Shown in pieces: positions 54,760 to 64,000 of a DNA stretch of 64,000 nt. The notes below the pieces were generated by a model. That model did no database searches and was not told the DNA's origin. It saw nothing but the letters and a program-made list of their open reading frames with translations. Location of the stretch: assembly GCA_030765055.1 (NCBI GenBank), contig CM060953.1, forward strand, positions 184,591,268 through 184,655,267, read 5' to 3'. The DNA is from Mantis religiosa. Its lineage: Eukaryota; Arthropoda; Insecta; Mantodea; Mantidae. The position numbers and the translations under genes were made by a program. The first letter of the stretch is position 1, and each line of letters begins with the position of its first letter.

Positions 54760-55066
54760 ATTTTGATTGGAAGTATAAGGTGGAAAATGCATAGTACTGG
54801 TCGTGCTACTATATAATGTGATAAGCTCTTAGGATTTGTCATGATGCTCTTTATTTATGTTATTACACGTTTTAGTTGAAAGTATAAATTGATAAATGCT
54901 TAGGAGTTACCTCGCTGCTCCGTAATATGGATTATATTATGTCCATTGTGTATAGTTTCCTATTCTGCTTAACCAGAGTCACTGGGCTTCGACGGGCGCC
55001 ATCTTGGAATCTGTATAAAGGTCTGAGTATTGGAGTTGGTAATGCTATAACATTTATTAAAATATC

Positions 55067-55097
55067 CTGATGATGGGAGAGATCTACGCTCCCGAAA
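55067..55097 (+). ncRNA. Hammerhead-like motif, isolated
   Basis: CTGATGA, U, stem GGGAG/CTCCC with a 9-base loop, then GAAA. The core boxes match the hammerhead consensus. I cannot pair convincing stems I and III around it. It lies 23 bp beyond the P-like element and may be the last trace of a PLE-type repeat. Confidence 0.3.
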
Positions 55098-55099
55098 CA

Positions 55100-56740
55100 T
55101 CTTTTCACCTATTTACCGAGAAGGTCTTGCATATTTTCAATCGATTTTCATATTTTAACACTGAAACGTCATACTCTCTCTGACCGACATAGACTTGAAA
55201 TACCTTTAGTTTCAATTCATAAATCAGTCAGTCTAAAGACAATGCAGAAAAAAGGGTTGTCATGTCACAGTTGGCAAGCAGAACTGTCTAAAAGGGGAAC
55301 GTTGTGTGTACCTGGAAGAAATTACAAGCAGCGCAAGTTGATGCTTGCAGCAGAAACATAAAAGAATATTAAATATATGTTTATGTTGGGTATTTGCAGA
55401 AAAAGAGAAACTGATTGTAAGTTGGCATTGGGCAAATAAAGTGAGTTAAGATGAAATTCGTATCGTTTTTGCTACAATGCAAACTAACTGAACTTACAAA
55501 ATACTACTTATTTGCAAAGAAGGCGTGAATTTTTATTGAGATTGTTATGGAATGGAGTAGAGTTAGTTACTGTTCAGAAAATATGTGTCGATATAAAATA
55601 CGACAAACGTTGACATAATTTTACTTCAGACAAATATAGGATGTATATTTATTGGTGACAAATATTTCAAGAATACCCTCCCACACCAAAACAACAAAAA
55701 ATCCTTCATATGAACATGTTTTAAAAATTATTAAAAGTAGATCTGCCTTTTATTTGTCATGAACATGTCCTAAACACCTGGTACTTTAACCCAGGGGTGA
55801 TTTTTGTAAAAGCTGTTTACCAATAAGAGGATTGTCTTGAAGATGAGTTTGTTTACAGCTACATTAAAGCATAGATTTTTACTAAAAATATATTTTTCAG
55901 TTCAGGGGCCCTCAAAACTGGTAGTTTTGATGATATCTCGGCTCCGAACTTTTGTTAGAGTCCAGTACTACCTCTAAATAAAGTAACCACATAATAGAGA
56001 CATCAATTACGTAAAATTTAGGGCTTAAAATAATTATTTTTGGCATATTTAAAGTATTGCAAATATCACTTATTCATACCTATAGTTTTGGTGTCTAGTT
56101 ATAAAAGAATAAACAATAATAATTGTTGATACATATTAGAGGACAAACAAGTCTGGATATTCAGTTAAATACAACTCGGCAATGCTGACTACTGCGGTGG
56201 TATGAGGTTGGTAGTTTCATTAAGACACCGAAGTATACCTACTTGAGAAGAATTTGATGCACTACCTGCTGGGCTGTATCGCATGACGTTGAGAGCTCTT
56301 GATCCTCAAACCTTATAAAGAATTTGTAAGGAACAATGCTTCAAGTCAGCATATCAGAAATCCACCCTCTTACAGATGAACAGTTACGTTTATCATAAGA
56401 ACGAAAGGAATTTCGTGTGGAGTGTTAGCACTGGGAGGCCAGGTGCTTCTATCTGGTGGAAGGAGAGCTCAACCGTCACTTTAACAGCTGAACTCTACAA
56501 TTACTCTACTAGCGTAAAACTTCCATGGATTCGAACTAAGATTTTCAAAAAAATGTCATACCCTATACGTAAAAAATTTGAAAAACCTAATTTCATCAAA
56601 GACTCACAAATTTTATTCAAACATCAGAAGTTCATAACCTATTCATAACAAAACAAAAAATAAAAAAATAAAAAAAAGTGAGAGGTGATAAAAGGAGTAA
56701 TATCTTCTTTCTTACATAATCTTTGCTTATTCATTTAATA
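55100..56740. other. No gene recognised
   Basis: AT-rich sequence; a 90-aa plus-strand ORF at 56376-56648 has no motif. Confidence 0.5.
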
Positions 56741-56744
56741 TTTA

Positions 56745-58640
56745 TTAACATCCTCCAACGTTGTCATATCGAAGGATCAATGACAGATGCTCTAACGAAT
56801 CCAAGGTACACAAAGCTTATAGTTAACCATTCATCTCTTAAGTTAAGCGAAAACCTCCAACGTTAAGTCATATACTGCGAAGAATGAAATGATGTTCAAA
56901 TGAGTACATGGTATATAGAGCTTAGAGTTAGCAGTCATTCATCTTTCTGGATAAGAGAAAACCTCCAACGTTATGTCATATCGGACGATGAATGAAATGA
57001 TGTTCAAATGAGTACAGGATACATAGAGCTTAGAGTTACCAGACATTCATCTTTCAGGATAAGGGAAAACCTCCAACGTTTAGTCATATCGGACGATGAA
57101 TGAAATGATGTTCAAATGAGTACAGGATACATAGAGCTTAGAGTTACCAGACATCTTTCAGGATAAGAGAAAGCCTCCAACGTTAAGTCATATCGGACGA
57201 TGAATGAAATAATGTTTAAATTGGTACAGGGTACATAGAGCTTAGAGTTACCAGACATTGATATTTCAGGATAAGGAGAAACCTCCAACGTTAAGTCATA
57301 TCCTACGAAGAATGAAATGATGTTCAAATGAGTACATGGTATATAGAGCTTAGAGTTAGCAGTCATTCATCTTTCTGGATAAGAGAAAACCTCCAACGTT
57401 AAGTCATATCGGACGATGAATGAAATGATGTTCAAATGAGTACAGGATACATAGAGCTTAGAGTTACCAGACATTCATCTTTCAGGATAAGGGAAAACCT
57501 CCAACGTTAAGTTATATCGGACGATGAATGAAATGATGTTCAAATGAGTACATGGTACATAGAGCTTTGAGCTACCAGACATTCATCTTTCAGGATAAGG
57601 GAAAACCTCTAACGTTAAGTTATATCGGAGGTTGAATGAAATGATGTTCAAATATGTACAGGGTACATAGGGCTTAAAGTTACTAGACATTTATGTTTCT
57701 GGATAAGGGAAAACCTCCAACGTTAAGTCATATCGGACGATGAATGAAATGATGTTCAAATGAGTACAGGGTACATAGAGCTTAGAGTTACCAGACATTC
57801 ATCTTTCAGGATAAGGGAAAACCTCCAACGTTAAGTTATATCGGACGATGAATGAAATGATGTTCAAATGAGTACAGGATACATAGAGCTTAGAGTTACC
57901 AGACATTCATCTTTCAGGATAAGGGAAAACCTCCAACGTTAAGTCATATCGGACGATGAATGAAATGATGTTCAAATGAGTACAGGATACATAGAGCTTA
58001 GAGTTACCAGACATTCATCTTTCAGGATAAGGGAAAACCTCCAACGTTAAGTTATATCGGACGATGAATGAAATGATGTTCAAATGAGTACATGGTACAT
58101 AGAGCTTTGAGCTACCAGACATTCATCTTTCAGGATAAGGGAAAACCTCCAACGTTAAGTTATATCGGACGATGAATGAAATGATGTTCAAATGAGTACA
58201 TGGTACATAGAGCTTTGAGCTACCAGACATTCATCTTTCAGGATAAGGGAAAACCTCCAACGTTAAGTTATATCGGACGATGAATGAAATGATGTTCAAA
58301 TGAGTACATGGTACATAGAGCTTTGAGCTACCAGACATTCATCTTTCAGGATAAGGGAAAACCTCCAAAGTTAAGTCATATCGGACGATGAAAAAAATGA
58401 TGCTCAAATGAGTACAGGATGGATAGAGCTTTGAGTACACGGTGGATAGAGCTTAGAGTTACCTGACATTCAGCTTTCAGGATAAGAGAAAACCTCCAAC
58501 GTTAAGTCATATCGGACGTTGAATGAAATAATGTTAAAGGGTTACACAGAGCTTACAGTTACCAGACATTCATCTTTCAGGATAAGAGAAAACCTGGAGA
58601 TAACCTTACACAGATAACTCACCCTGAACGAGCCTCTAAC
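56745..58640 (-). repeat. 108-bp SINE-A body satellite, reverse orientation
   Basis: About 17 tandem units on the minus strand, with CCTCCAACGTTAAG spaced 108 bp (for example 57287 and 57395). The right end (58590-58640) contains TCACCCTGAACGAG, the end of the SINE-A head region, so this array too grew from one inserted SINE. Two sub-blocks carry the shared variant GAGCTTTGAGCTACCAG. Confidence 0.92.
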
Positions 58641-59009
58641 TTGGAACCTCTTGTACCTACGTAGTGCATATACCTACGTCACAAAGGCGAAGGTGAATTT
58701 GTACACCAATTTTTACATTTAACCGATATTTTGTTCTTAGTATTCTTAAAATACACATTTCGTTATCTAAAATGCTTTATCACCCTCTTACTTGCATTCA
58801 GTTTTTTTTTTCATTTTAAGCAAAATTTTGCAGATAAATTAACAATTCACTCGAAGACAGGAACTCGAAGACACTTAACCACTGCAACCAGTAAACTAAA
58901 CATCCAGCTGTTCAGAGAGATCGACAAATGACTGCAACCAGCTCCTTGAAGCAAGCATTTCTGACTATGTGTCACATCACGACATCTGGAAACACGACTG
59001 AAAGGAAAT

Positions 59010-59160
59010 CGTGGTAAATAAACATTTGAACGCTCGCATACCGACCAGGGAAACAGCTGAAAGCCTAAGATCGGAGTGGACGGGGCTCGAACCCTGATCA
59101 CACTAGCAGTAAGTACCTCTTAGCTATGTGTGCTGTGGTATATCGATTACTGCAGAATTC
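59010..59160 (-). mobile_element. Possible SINE, tRNA-like
   Basis: Minus strand: ATAGCTAAGAGGTACTTAC (A-box-like) and AGGGTTCGAGCCCC (good B box), followed by an unassigned body. A single copy in the window, so tentative. Confidence 0.4.
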
Positions 59161-59714
59161 TTGTGCCAGTTTAGACACGTTATATTGTCTCAGGATATGA
59201 ACGCCGACTTTGAAGTATTTCAGATACTAACAATGGACGCGAGAGAACAAAAGACGTCACATATTAAAGTGTAATGCAGCTAAATTAGTTAGGTTTGGGT
59301 ATCCCTTACAGGGATCAACAAAGGCTGCCTGCCAAGCTGTCTTGTCTTCAACTTCTTTAATTGATGTTTTCTTTCACTATTTGTGAAAGCGGTCTCAACG
59401 GTCGGAAAAACTTTTGGAAAAGGGCTGCGGGACACTTTTATTATTGCCCCGGGTTTAGTGTATAAAGTTTTCGATTCTTTTCCCAGTGAATGGAGGACAA
59501 TAAATGCGAAATGAGTAATTACTGGAGTTTTTCAATTCACGCCCTCCGCTTTGAGCTGAGCAGGACAAAGGATGAGGGTCATGTTCTCACCGCGATCCCG
59601 GTTATAAGTTTCATGTCCTAGATGCGTTCTGTGCCTGTAGTACCAGCAGTCCCTCTAGTACACATACACTCGATACTGTTACTGGAAAAGAAACTATCAA
59701 CTCTCTCTGAAAAA
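59161..59714. other. No feature recognised
   Basis: Mixed-composition sequence without a convincing ORF or repeat. Confidence 0.45.
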
Positions 59715-59716
59715 TA

Positions 59717-60453
59717 CAAAGTAAGTTCTGTTTGGTAATAAAATTAAATTGTGTACAAATACAGAAAAAATATTTATTACAGAAAACTCTACAACTCTTA
59801 AACTACTTGGTAATAAAATTAAATTGTGTACAAATACAGAAAAAATATTTATTACAGAAAACTCTACAACTCTTAAACTACTTTTCCACATAACTGCCGA
59901 AATGTTTGAAGGCATTTGTCATAGTAAGGCACAAGTTTTCGTATATCTTCTTCATATAAGTTTGCCGCCTGTGTCTTCAACCAGTTGGAAACATTTTCTT
60001 CCATCTCTTCTTCATTGTTGAAGTGTTGACCGCCAAGGAAAGATTTGAGATGCAAAAACAGATGAAAGTCGCTAGGAGCGAGGTCAGGGCTGTACTGGGG
60101 GTGGTAAAACACGTTCCACCCAAATCCCTGTAGTAAGTTTTTCTTGCATCTGTAGTGTGTGGTCGTGCGTTGTCGTGAAGAAACACATCTTTTGTCGTCG
60201 TACATTTTCCGATAAATTTCAGTCGGTTTCACTTTCCTAGCATTCAGAAAACGAATCACAGATGTCATTTCACAAGCGACGGTATTTTCAATCAACACCG
60301 ACATTGTAAACAAGCACAACAAAGCGTACGTGGCTGACAGCGATCTCACAATGGCGCACGTTTCCCCTCCATGATACAGAGCGTCTACCGCGCATGTGCG
60401 GAACTTCGATCGCAGCGCTGTAGCGGAGGTAAATTGAAACAGAACTTGCTATC
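59717..60453 (-). pseudogene. Family D mariner deletion derivative (737 bp)
   Basis: TA at 59715-59716 and 60454-60455; TIRs share AGTAAGTTCTGTTT / AGCAAGTTCTGTTT. The minus strand joins an N-terminal HTH start (MTSVIRFLNARKVKPTEIYR) to the C-terminal catalytic end: YRCKKNLLQGFGWNVFYHP, SPDLAPSDFHLFLHLKSFL (third Asp) and NEEEMEENVSNWLKTQ. The region with the first catalytic Asp is deleted. The 158-aa frame is open but cannot encode an active enzyme. Confidence 0.85.
59732..59881. repeat. 75-bp tandem duplication in the family D mariner
   Basis: TTGGTAATAAAATTAAATTG begins both copies (59732 and 59807). The copies are identical apart from their edges. Confidence 0.95.
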
Positions 60454-60468
60454 TAGACGCCCCTTGTA

Positions 60469-62070
60469 CAAGGTGCGTTCAAGTTATAACACCTTTTTTC
60501 AGGACTGGGACCATATAGGATGTTACATTGTTTTCAAATACACGTGGATTCTTTACAAATGCGTAACAGATGGCAGTACTGTACCGTGCATATAACTCTA
60601 GTGACAACGACGAATGTTAGAACTGTTTTTGATATTTAAAATGGAGACGTTTTCATTGCAAGAACAGCATGTAATCATTCATTTTCTTCATTTTCATGGT
60701 GTGGCATCTATTGAAATTCATCGCTAGTTGAGTGAGGCATGTGGTGATGGTACCATGGATGTGTCTATTGTACGTTCCTGGGTGTGACAGTTCAATGAAG
60801 ACAGAACATCGTCTGACAACAAACCAAGACAGTTAAATGAGGCATGTGGTGATGGTACCATGTATGTGTCTAATGTACGTTCCTGGGTGCGACAGTTCAA
60901 TGAAGACAGAACTTCGTGTGACAACAAACCAAGACAGTTAAGTGAGGCATGTGGTGATGGTACCATGGATGTGTCTAATGTACGTTCCTGGGTGCGACAG
61001 TTCAATGAAGACAGAACATCGTGTGACAACAAACCAAGACAGTTAAGTGAGGCATGTGGTGATGGTACCATGGATGTGTCTAATGTACGTTCCTGGGTGC
61101 GACAGTTCAATGAAGACAGAACATCGTGTGACAACAAACCAATACAGTTGAGTGAGGCATGTGGTGATTGTATCATGGATGTGTCTAATGTACGTTCCTG
61201 GGTGCGACAGTTCAATGAAGGCAGAACATCGTGTGACAACAAACCAAGACAGTTGAGTGGGGCATGTGGTGATGGTACCATGGATGTGTCTAATTTGCGT
61301 TCCTGGATGCCACAGTTCAATGAAGACAGAACATCGTGTGACAGCAAACCAAGAGAGTTAAGTGAGGCATGTGGTGAAGATACCATGGATGTATCTAATT
61401 TGCGTTCCTGGATGCCACAGTTCAATGAAGACAGAACATCGTGTGACAACAAACCAAGACAGTTGAGTGAGGCATGTCGTGAAGATACCATGGATGTATC
61501 TAATTTGCGTTCCTGGATGCCACAGTTCAATGAAGGCAGAACACTTCTCGCATTTTCAGATCTTCATGCAGGATTGTGTGCACAGATCCCACGGAAATGC
61601 CAATTTTGGATGCGATGTCCGCTATGCTCAGTCGACGATCCTCTTAAACAACGTTCTCCACTCGCTGGATCATGTCTCAGACCGGCTGGTGCAAGGCCGT
61701 GACTTCTTGGTTTGTTGTCAAACGATGTTCTGTCTTCATTGAACTCTCGTGCCCAGGAACGCACATTAGACACATCCATGGTTCCATCACTACATGCCTC
61801 ACTCAACTGGCGATGAATTTCAATAGATGTCACACTATGTAAATGGAGAAAACGAATGATTACACGCTGTTCTTACAATGAAAACGTCGCCATTTTAAGT
61901 ATCAAAAATAGTCCCAACTCTCGTCGTGCCACTAGAGTTGTATGCACTGTACAGTGCTGCCATCTCTATCACACATTCACAAAGAGTGCCCGTGTATTTC
62001 AAAAAACAGAAGTTCGTATCTCGTCCCAGTCCTAAAAAAATAGAAAGTGTTATAGCTTGAACGTACCTCG
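60469..62070. mobile_element. Family E mariner, palindromic, with 105-bp array
   Basis: The left arm (60469-60726) and right arm (61780-62070) are inverted copies of the same 5' end, each with a mariner N-terminus: ATG at 60641 on plus, and ATG at 61893 on minus reading SIEIHRQLSEACSDG. The plus-strand 105-bp array fills the left and centre. From about 61540 the strand switches, and 61540-61700 on the minus strand continues into the later HTH region. No catalytic core. Confidence 0.82.
60727..61540 (+). repeat. 105-bp (35-codon) mariner-derived array, second locus
   Basis: About 7.7 units of the repeat found at 22088-24290. Here the sense frame is open from 60860 to 61702. The last three units share the variant SNLRSWMPQFNE, so recent duplications occurred at the distal edge. 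Confidence 0.92.
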
Positions 62071-62107
62071 AATGACTCAAAGATAAAGAGTCGCCTAAGT
62101 ATATCAC

Positions 62108-63377
62108 TGGAGCCGCGAGGAACGCTATTACGCGAGATCCGGCAACACTGGTATGTAGCTTGGTTTCCCCTCTTCCAATCTCCACCACAATGAACCCGTT
62201 GCAACCATTAGTCTTTCTGGGCAGCCGTTTGCGATGGAGCTTCCTATCACTTCGCCGCCAAGTGTGAGTTGCGTGCAGTGATCCGTTTTTTGAGTGCCAA
62301 GGGCACTATCCCCACTTAAATTCATAGTCAGTTATTCGAAGTCTATGGGCCACAGTATATGGATGTCGAAAACGTGCGAAAGTGGGTCAGAGTGTTCAAA
62401 GACGGACGTACAGACGTCCATGACGAACAGCGTTCTGGTCGGCCTTCGGTTTCAGCCGAAACAATTGCAAAAGCGGAGCAAGAAATGCTTAAAGATCGGC
62501 GTCTGACAGTTCGCGAGCTGTGCGGAGTTATCCCTGAAGTCAGTAAGACTACGATTGACAAGATTTTAACCAAACGTTTGCATTATCGCAAAGTGTGTGC
62601 GAGGTGAGTTCCCAAAATGCTCACCGAAGACCATAAACGGCAACGTGTAGAAACGGCCCACCGATTGCTTAAGCGCTATGCAGAAAATGGCGAGGAATTG
62701 TTGGATTATTCGATTGTCACTGGCGATTAAACCTGGGTGCATTCACAACACCAGAAACAAAAGAACGTTCTCGTCAGTGACGGCATTCGAAATAGCTGAA
62801 GCCCCGAAAGTTCAAACAGACATTTTCTGCCGGCAAAGTGATGACCAGTGTGTTCTGGGACAGAAAAGTTGTATTGTTGTGCGAGTTTATGCCTACCGGC
62901 ACAGCAATAAACGCCGCTATCTACTGTGAGACTTTAAAAAAATGCGACGCGCCATTCAAAATCGAAGGAGAGGAATGCTGACGAAGGGAGTGATTTTTCA
63001 TCACGACAACGCTCGTCCCCATACTGCACATGAAATGGCTGATCTGGCCCAGTTCGGATGGGACATCCTCGCCCATCCCCCCTACAGTCCAGACTTAACA
63101 CCTAGTGATTGTCATCTGTTTCCTGAGTTGAAGACACAACTGGGTGGAACACATTTCCAGACAGACGATGATTTGAAAAACGTGCGCAACTTGATGGAAG
63201 AGTGCTATGACAAGGGTATACAAAAACTGCCATAGCACATGCAAAAGTGCATCAATATCAGTAGTGATTACGTTGAAAAATAGTTGAAAGTTCCACCTTT
63301 CCAACAATGTAACATTCATTGACAATAAACATGTTTTCTATATTAAATAAAATTGGAGACCTTATTTTACGGACACG
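62108..63377 (+). pseudogene. Family A mariner, nearly full length, decayed
   Basis: Reading frame: MDVENVRKWVRVFKDGRTDV (end of first HTH), RSGRPSVSAETIAKAEQ, EMLKDRRLTVRELCGVIPEV, KTTIDKILTKRLHYRKVCAR, a stop, then VPKMLT, IVTGD with a stop before TWVH (first Asp), FHHDNARPHTAHEM (second Asp) and HPPYSPDLTPSDCHLFPELK (third Asp). The right TIR GGAGACCTTATTTTACGG ends at about 63377; the left end is eroded next to the family E element. At least three stops and two frameshifts. Confidence 0.9.
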
Positions 63378-63404
63378 ATATTTTATTCGATATACATATG
63401 AATA

Positions 63405-63650
63405 GAATTAAGTCCACTAGTCACGTAAATTAACTGCTGCTTACGTCATCTACATTCCTCTAATCTTAGCTGTAAATTGGTATCTTCTTGCCGGGGATTC
63501 TAACCTCACCAATTGTAGAATTTTCTTCACGTACGCTTGAAACTGACACACCGGTGAACTCTGGATGTTAATTTACCGCTTCATCGATAGCAAGTTCTGG
63601 ATATTTCTTACACGTTCAATATTATTGTCTTTTCACCACTTTCTGCGGCT
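63405..63650 (-). pseudogene. Transposase N-terminal fragment (shared with 8505)
   Basis: Aligns with 8505-8770. The minus strand reads AIDEAVN, EFTGVSVSSVREENSTIGEV and RIPGKKIPIYS, an HTH-linker-like pattern. It begins about 30 bp after the family A mariner end. Confidence 0.45.
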
Positions 63651-63658
63651 TTCTAAAA

Positions 63659-63710
63659 CCAATGGCTGGGAGGTATAAATACCCCGCAGGTGTTAGAGCG
63701 GCAGTTGTTT
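63659..63710 (+). promoter_or_regulatory. Possible CCAAT/TATA promoter
   Basis: CCAAT at about 63660, then GGTATAAATACC at about 63676-63687. Roughly 30 bp downstream is GAGCGGCAGTTGTTTG, where an initiator could lie. The following 190 bp contain no long ORF before the LTR at 63903, so this could be a 5' UTR or chance. Confidence 0.3.
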
Positions 63711-63902
63711 GTTGTTATTGCGACAGTTGACGATTGAAGTGTACCGCAGTGATTTCATTCATTTGTTTTCGTGCAGCAAAACATCAAGTCAGTGTTGAAA
63801 ACAGCTGATTGTCAAGTTCACGTGTTTATACTGCAGCAAAAGTTGTTTTAAATCTCTGCAGGCCATATTTCCAAATCTACGTAACCTATGCAGTGACAAT
63901 AC

Positions 63903-64000
63903 TGTGACTTTGTGGGTTCGTGAAATGAAAAGTCCAGTTGCACCACTCAAAAATGTTCTTTATTTCCACCGACTTACAGTTGAACTCTTGCCAATTACAC
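63903..64000 (-). repeat. Partial gypsy LTR at the window edge
   Basis: 98 bp matching the start of 1606-2171 with a few differences (AGTTGCACC for AATTACACC). It runs off the window, so solo LTR versus element cannot be decided. Confidence 0.9.

Larger units (their letters stand above)
53682..55044 (+). mobile_element. P-element-like transposon (THAP), decayed
   Basis: The ends are imperfect inverted repeats of about 70 bp. The left starts CAACAGCAACTCCAATACTC and the right, reversed, starts CATTACCAACTCCAATACTC. Both later contain a GATGGCG/AATGGCGG word and AGCCCAG/GGCCCAG. P-group elements start with CA and carry an N-terminal THAP domain, and a THAP remnant lies inside at 53933. Flanking 8-mers (GGCTCTAG, CTATAACA) are only loosely alike, so the target duplication is uncertain. 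Confidence 0.6.

Noticed and set aside
60724..61530. 268-aa minus-strand ORF
   Set aside because: Antisense of the second 105-bp array; the sense strand carries the mariner N-terminus.

Overview
This window looks like a repeat-dense stretch of an insect (at least arthropod) nuclear genome. Evidence: moderate AT-richness, five mariner-type DD34D transposon families, Jockey- and R1-type LINEs, a Penelope-like element (PLE), a gypsy element whose primer site matches a tRNA-Leu 3' end, and several tRNA-derived SINEs. The number of decayed DNA transposons and SINEs would suit a large polyneopteran-type genome, but that placement is a guess. I found no convincing host protein gene. The only host-like candidates are a CCAAT/TATA promoter-like patch near the right end and a few unrecognised ORFs.

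Layout. 0.19-5.8 kb: a 92-bp satellite split by a very young, internally deleted gypsy element (two LTR differences, 4-bp target duplication). 5.8-8.9 kb: a family A mariner, a LINE 3' fragment and a large palindrome with a hammerhead-like motif. 8.9-15.5 kb: a DDE transposon interrupted by a Jockey-type LINE 3' end, a GC-rich structured retroposon (element X), a second DDE fragment and the 5' half of a Jockey element. 16.3-18.6 kb: a hAT-like relic and tandem tRNA-like units (84 bp, then 315 bp). 19.8-20.4 kb: a palindromic PLE copy. 21.8-24.4 kb: a family E mariner whose transposase N-terminal segment is amplified into about 21 units of 105 bp. 24.5-33.3 kb: a SINE, a truncated LINE, a 175-bp satellite, a Kolobok/Mutator-like ORF and a family A mariner carrying element X. 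33.4-36.6 kb: a transposase HTH fragment, two SINEs with 12-bp target duplications and a 191-bp tandem duplication. 36.6-41.35 kb: an R1-type LINE lying inside a (CT)n microsatellite. 41.6-46.6 kb: a family B mariner, SINEs and a second PLE copy. 48.1-50 kb: a SINE whose body forms a 108-bp satellite. 51-53.1 kb: a family C mariner with an internal 85-bp array. 53.2-55.1 kb: a fold-back repeat and a P-element-like transposon with a THAP domain. 56.7-58.6 kb: the same 108-bp SINE satellite in reverse. 59.7-63.4 kb: mariners of families D, E and A. 63.9-64.0 kb: another copy of the gypsy LTR.

How the pieces relate. Nothing here works as a pathway. The elements are nested and mutually mutagenic, and nearly all coding regions are broken. 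The recurring theme is tandem amplification of short internal segments of dispersed elements: a mariner HTH exon (105 bp), a mariner C-terminus (85 bp), a SINE body (108 bp) and a tRNA-like SINE head (84 and 315 bp). The most novel-looking items are element X, whose hairpins show compensatory differences between copies, the in-frame mariner minisatellites, and the R1-type LINE flanked on both sides by (CT)n. All identifications were made by eye; no searches were run.
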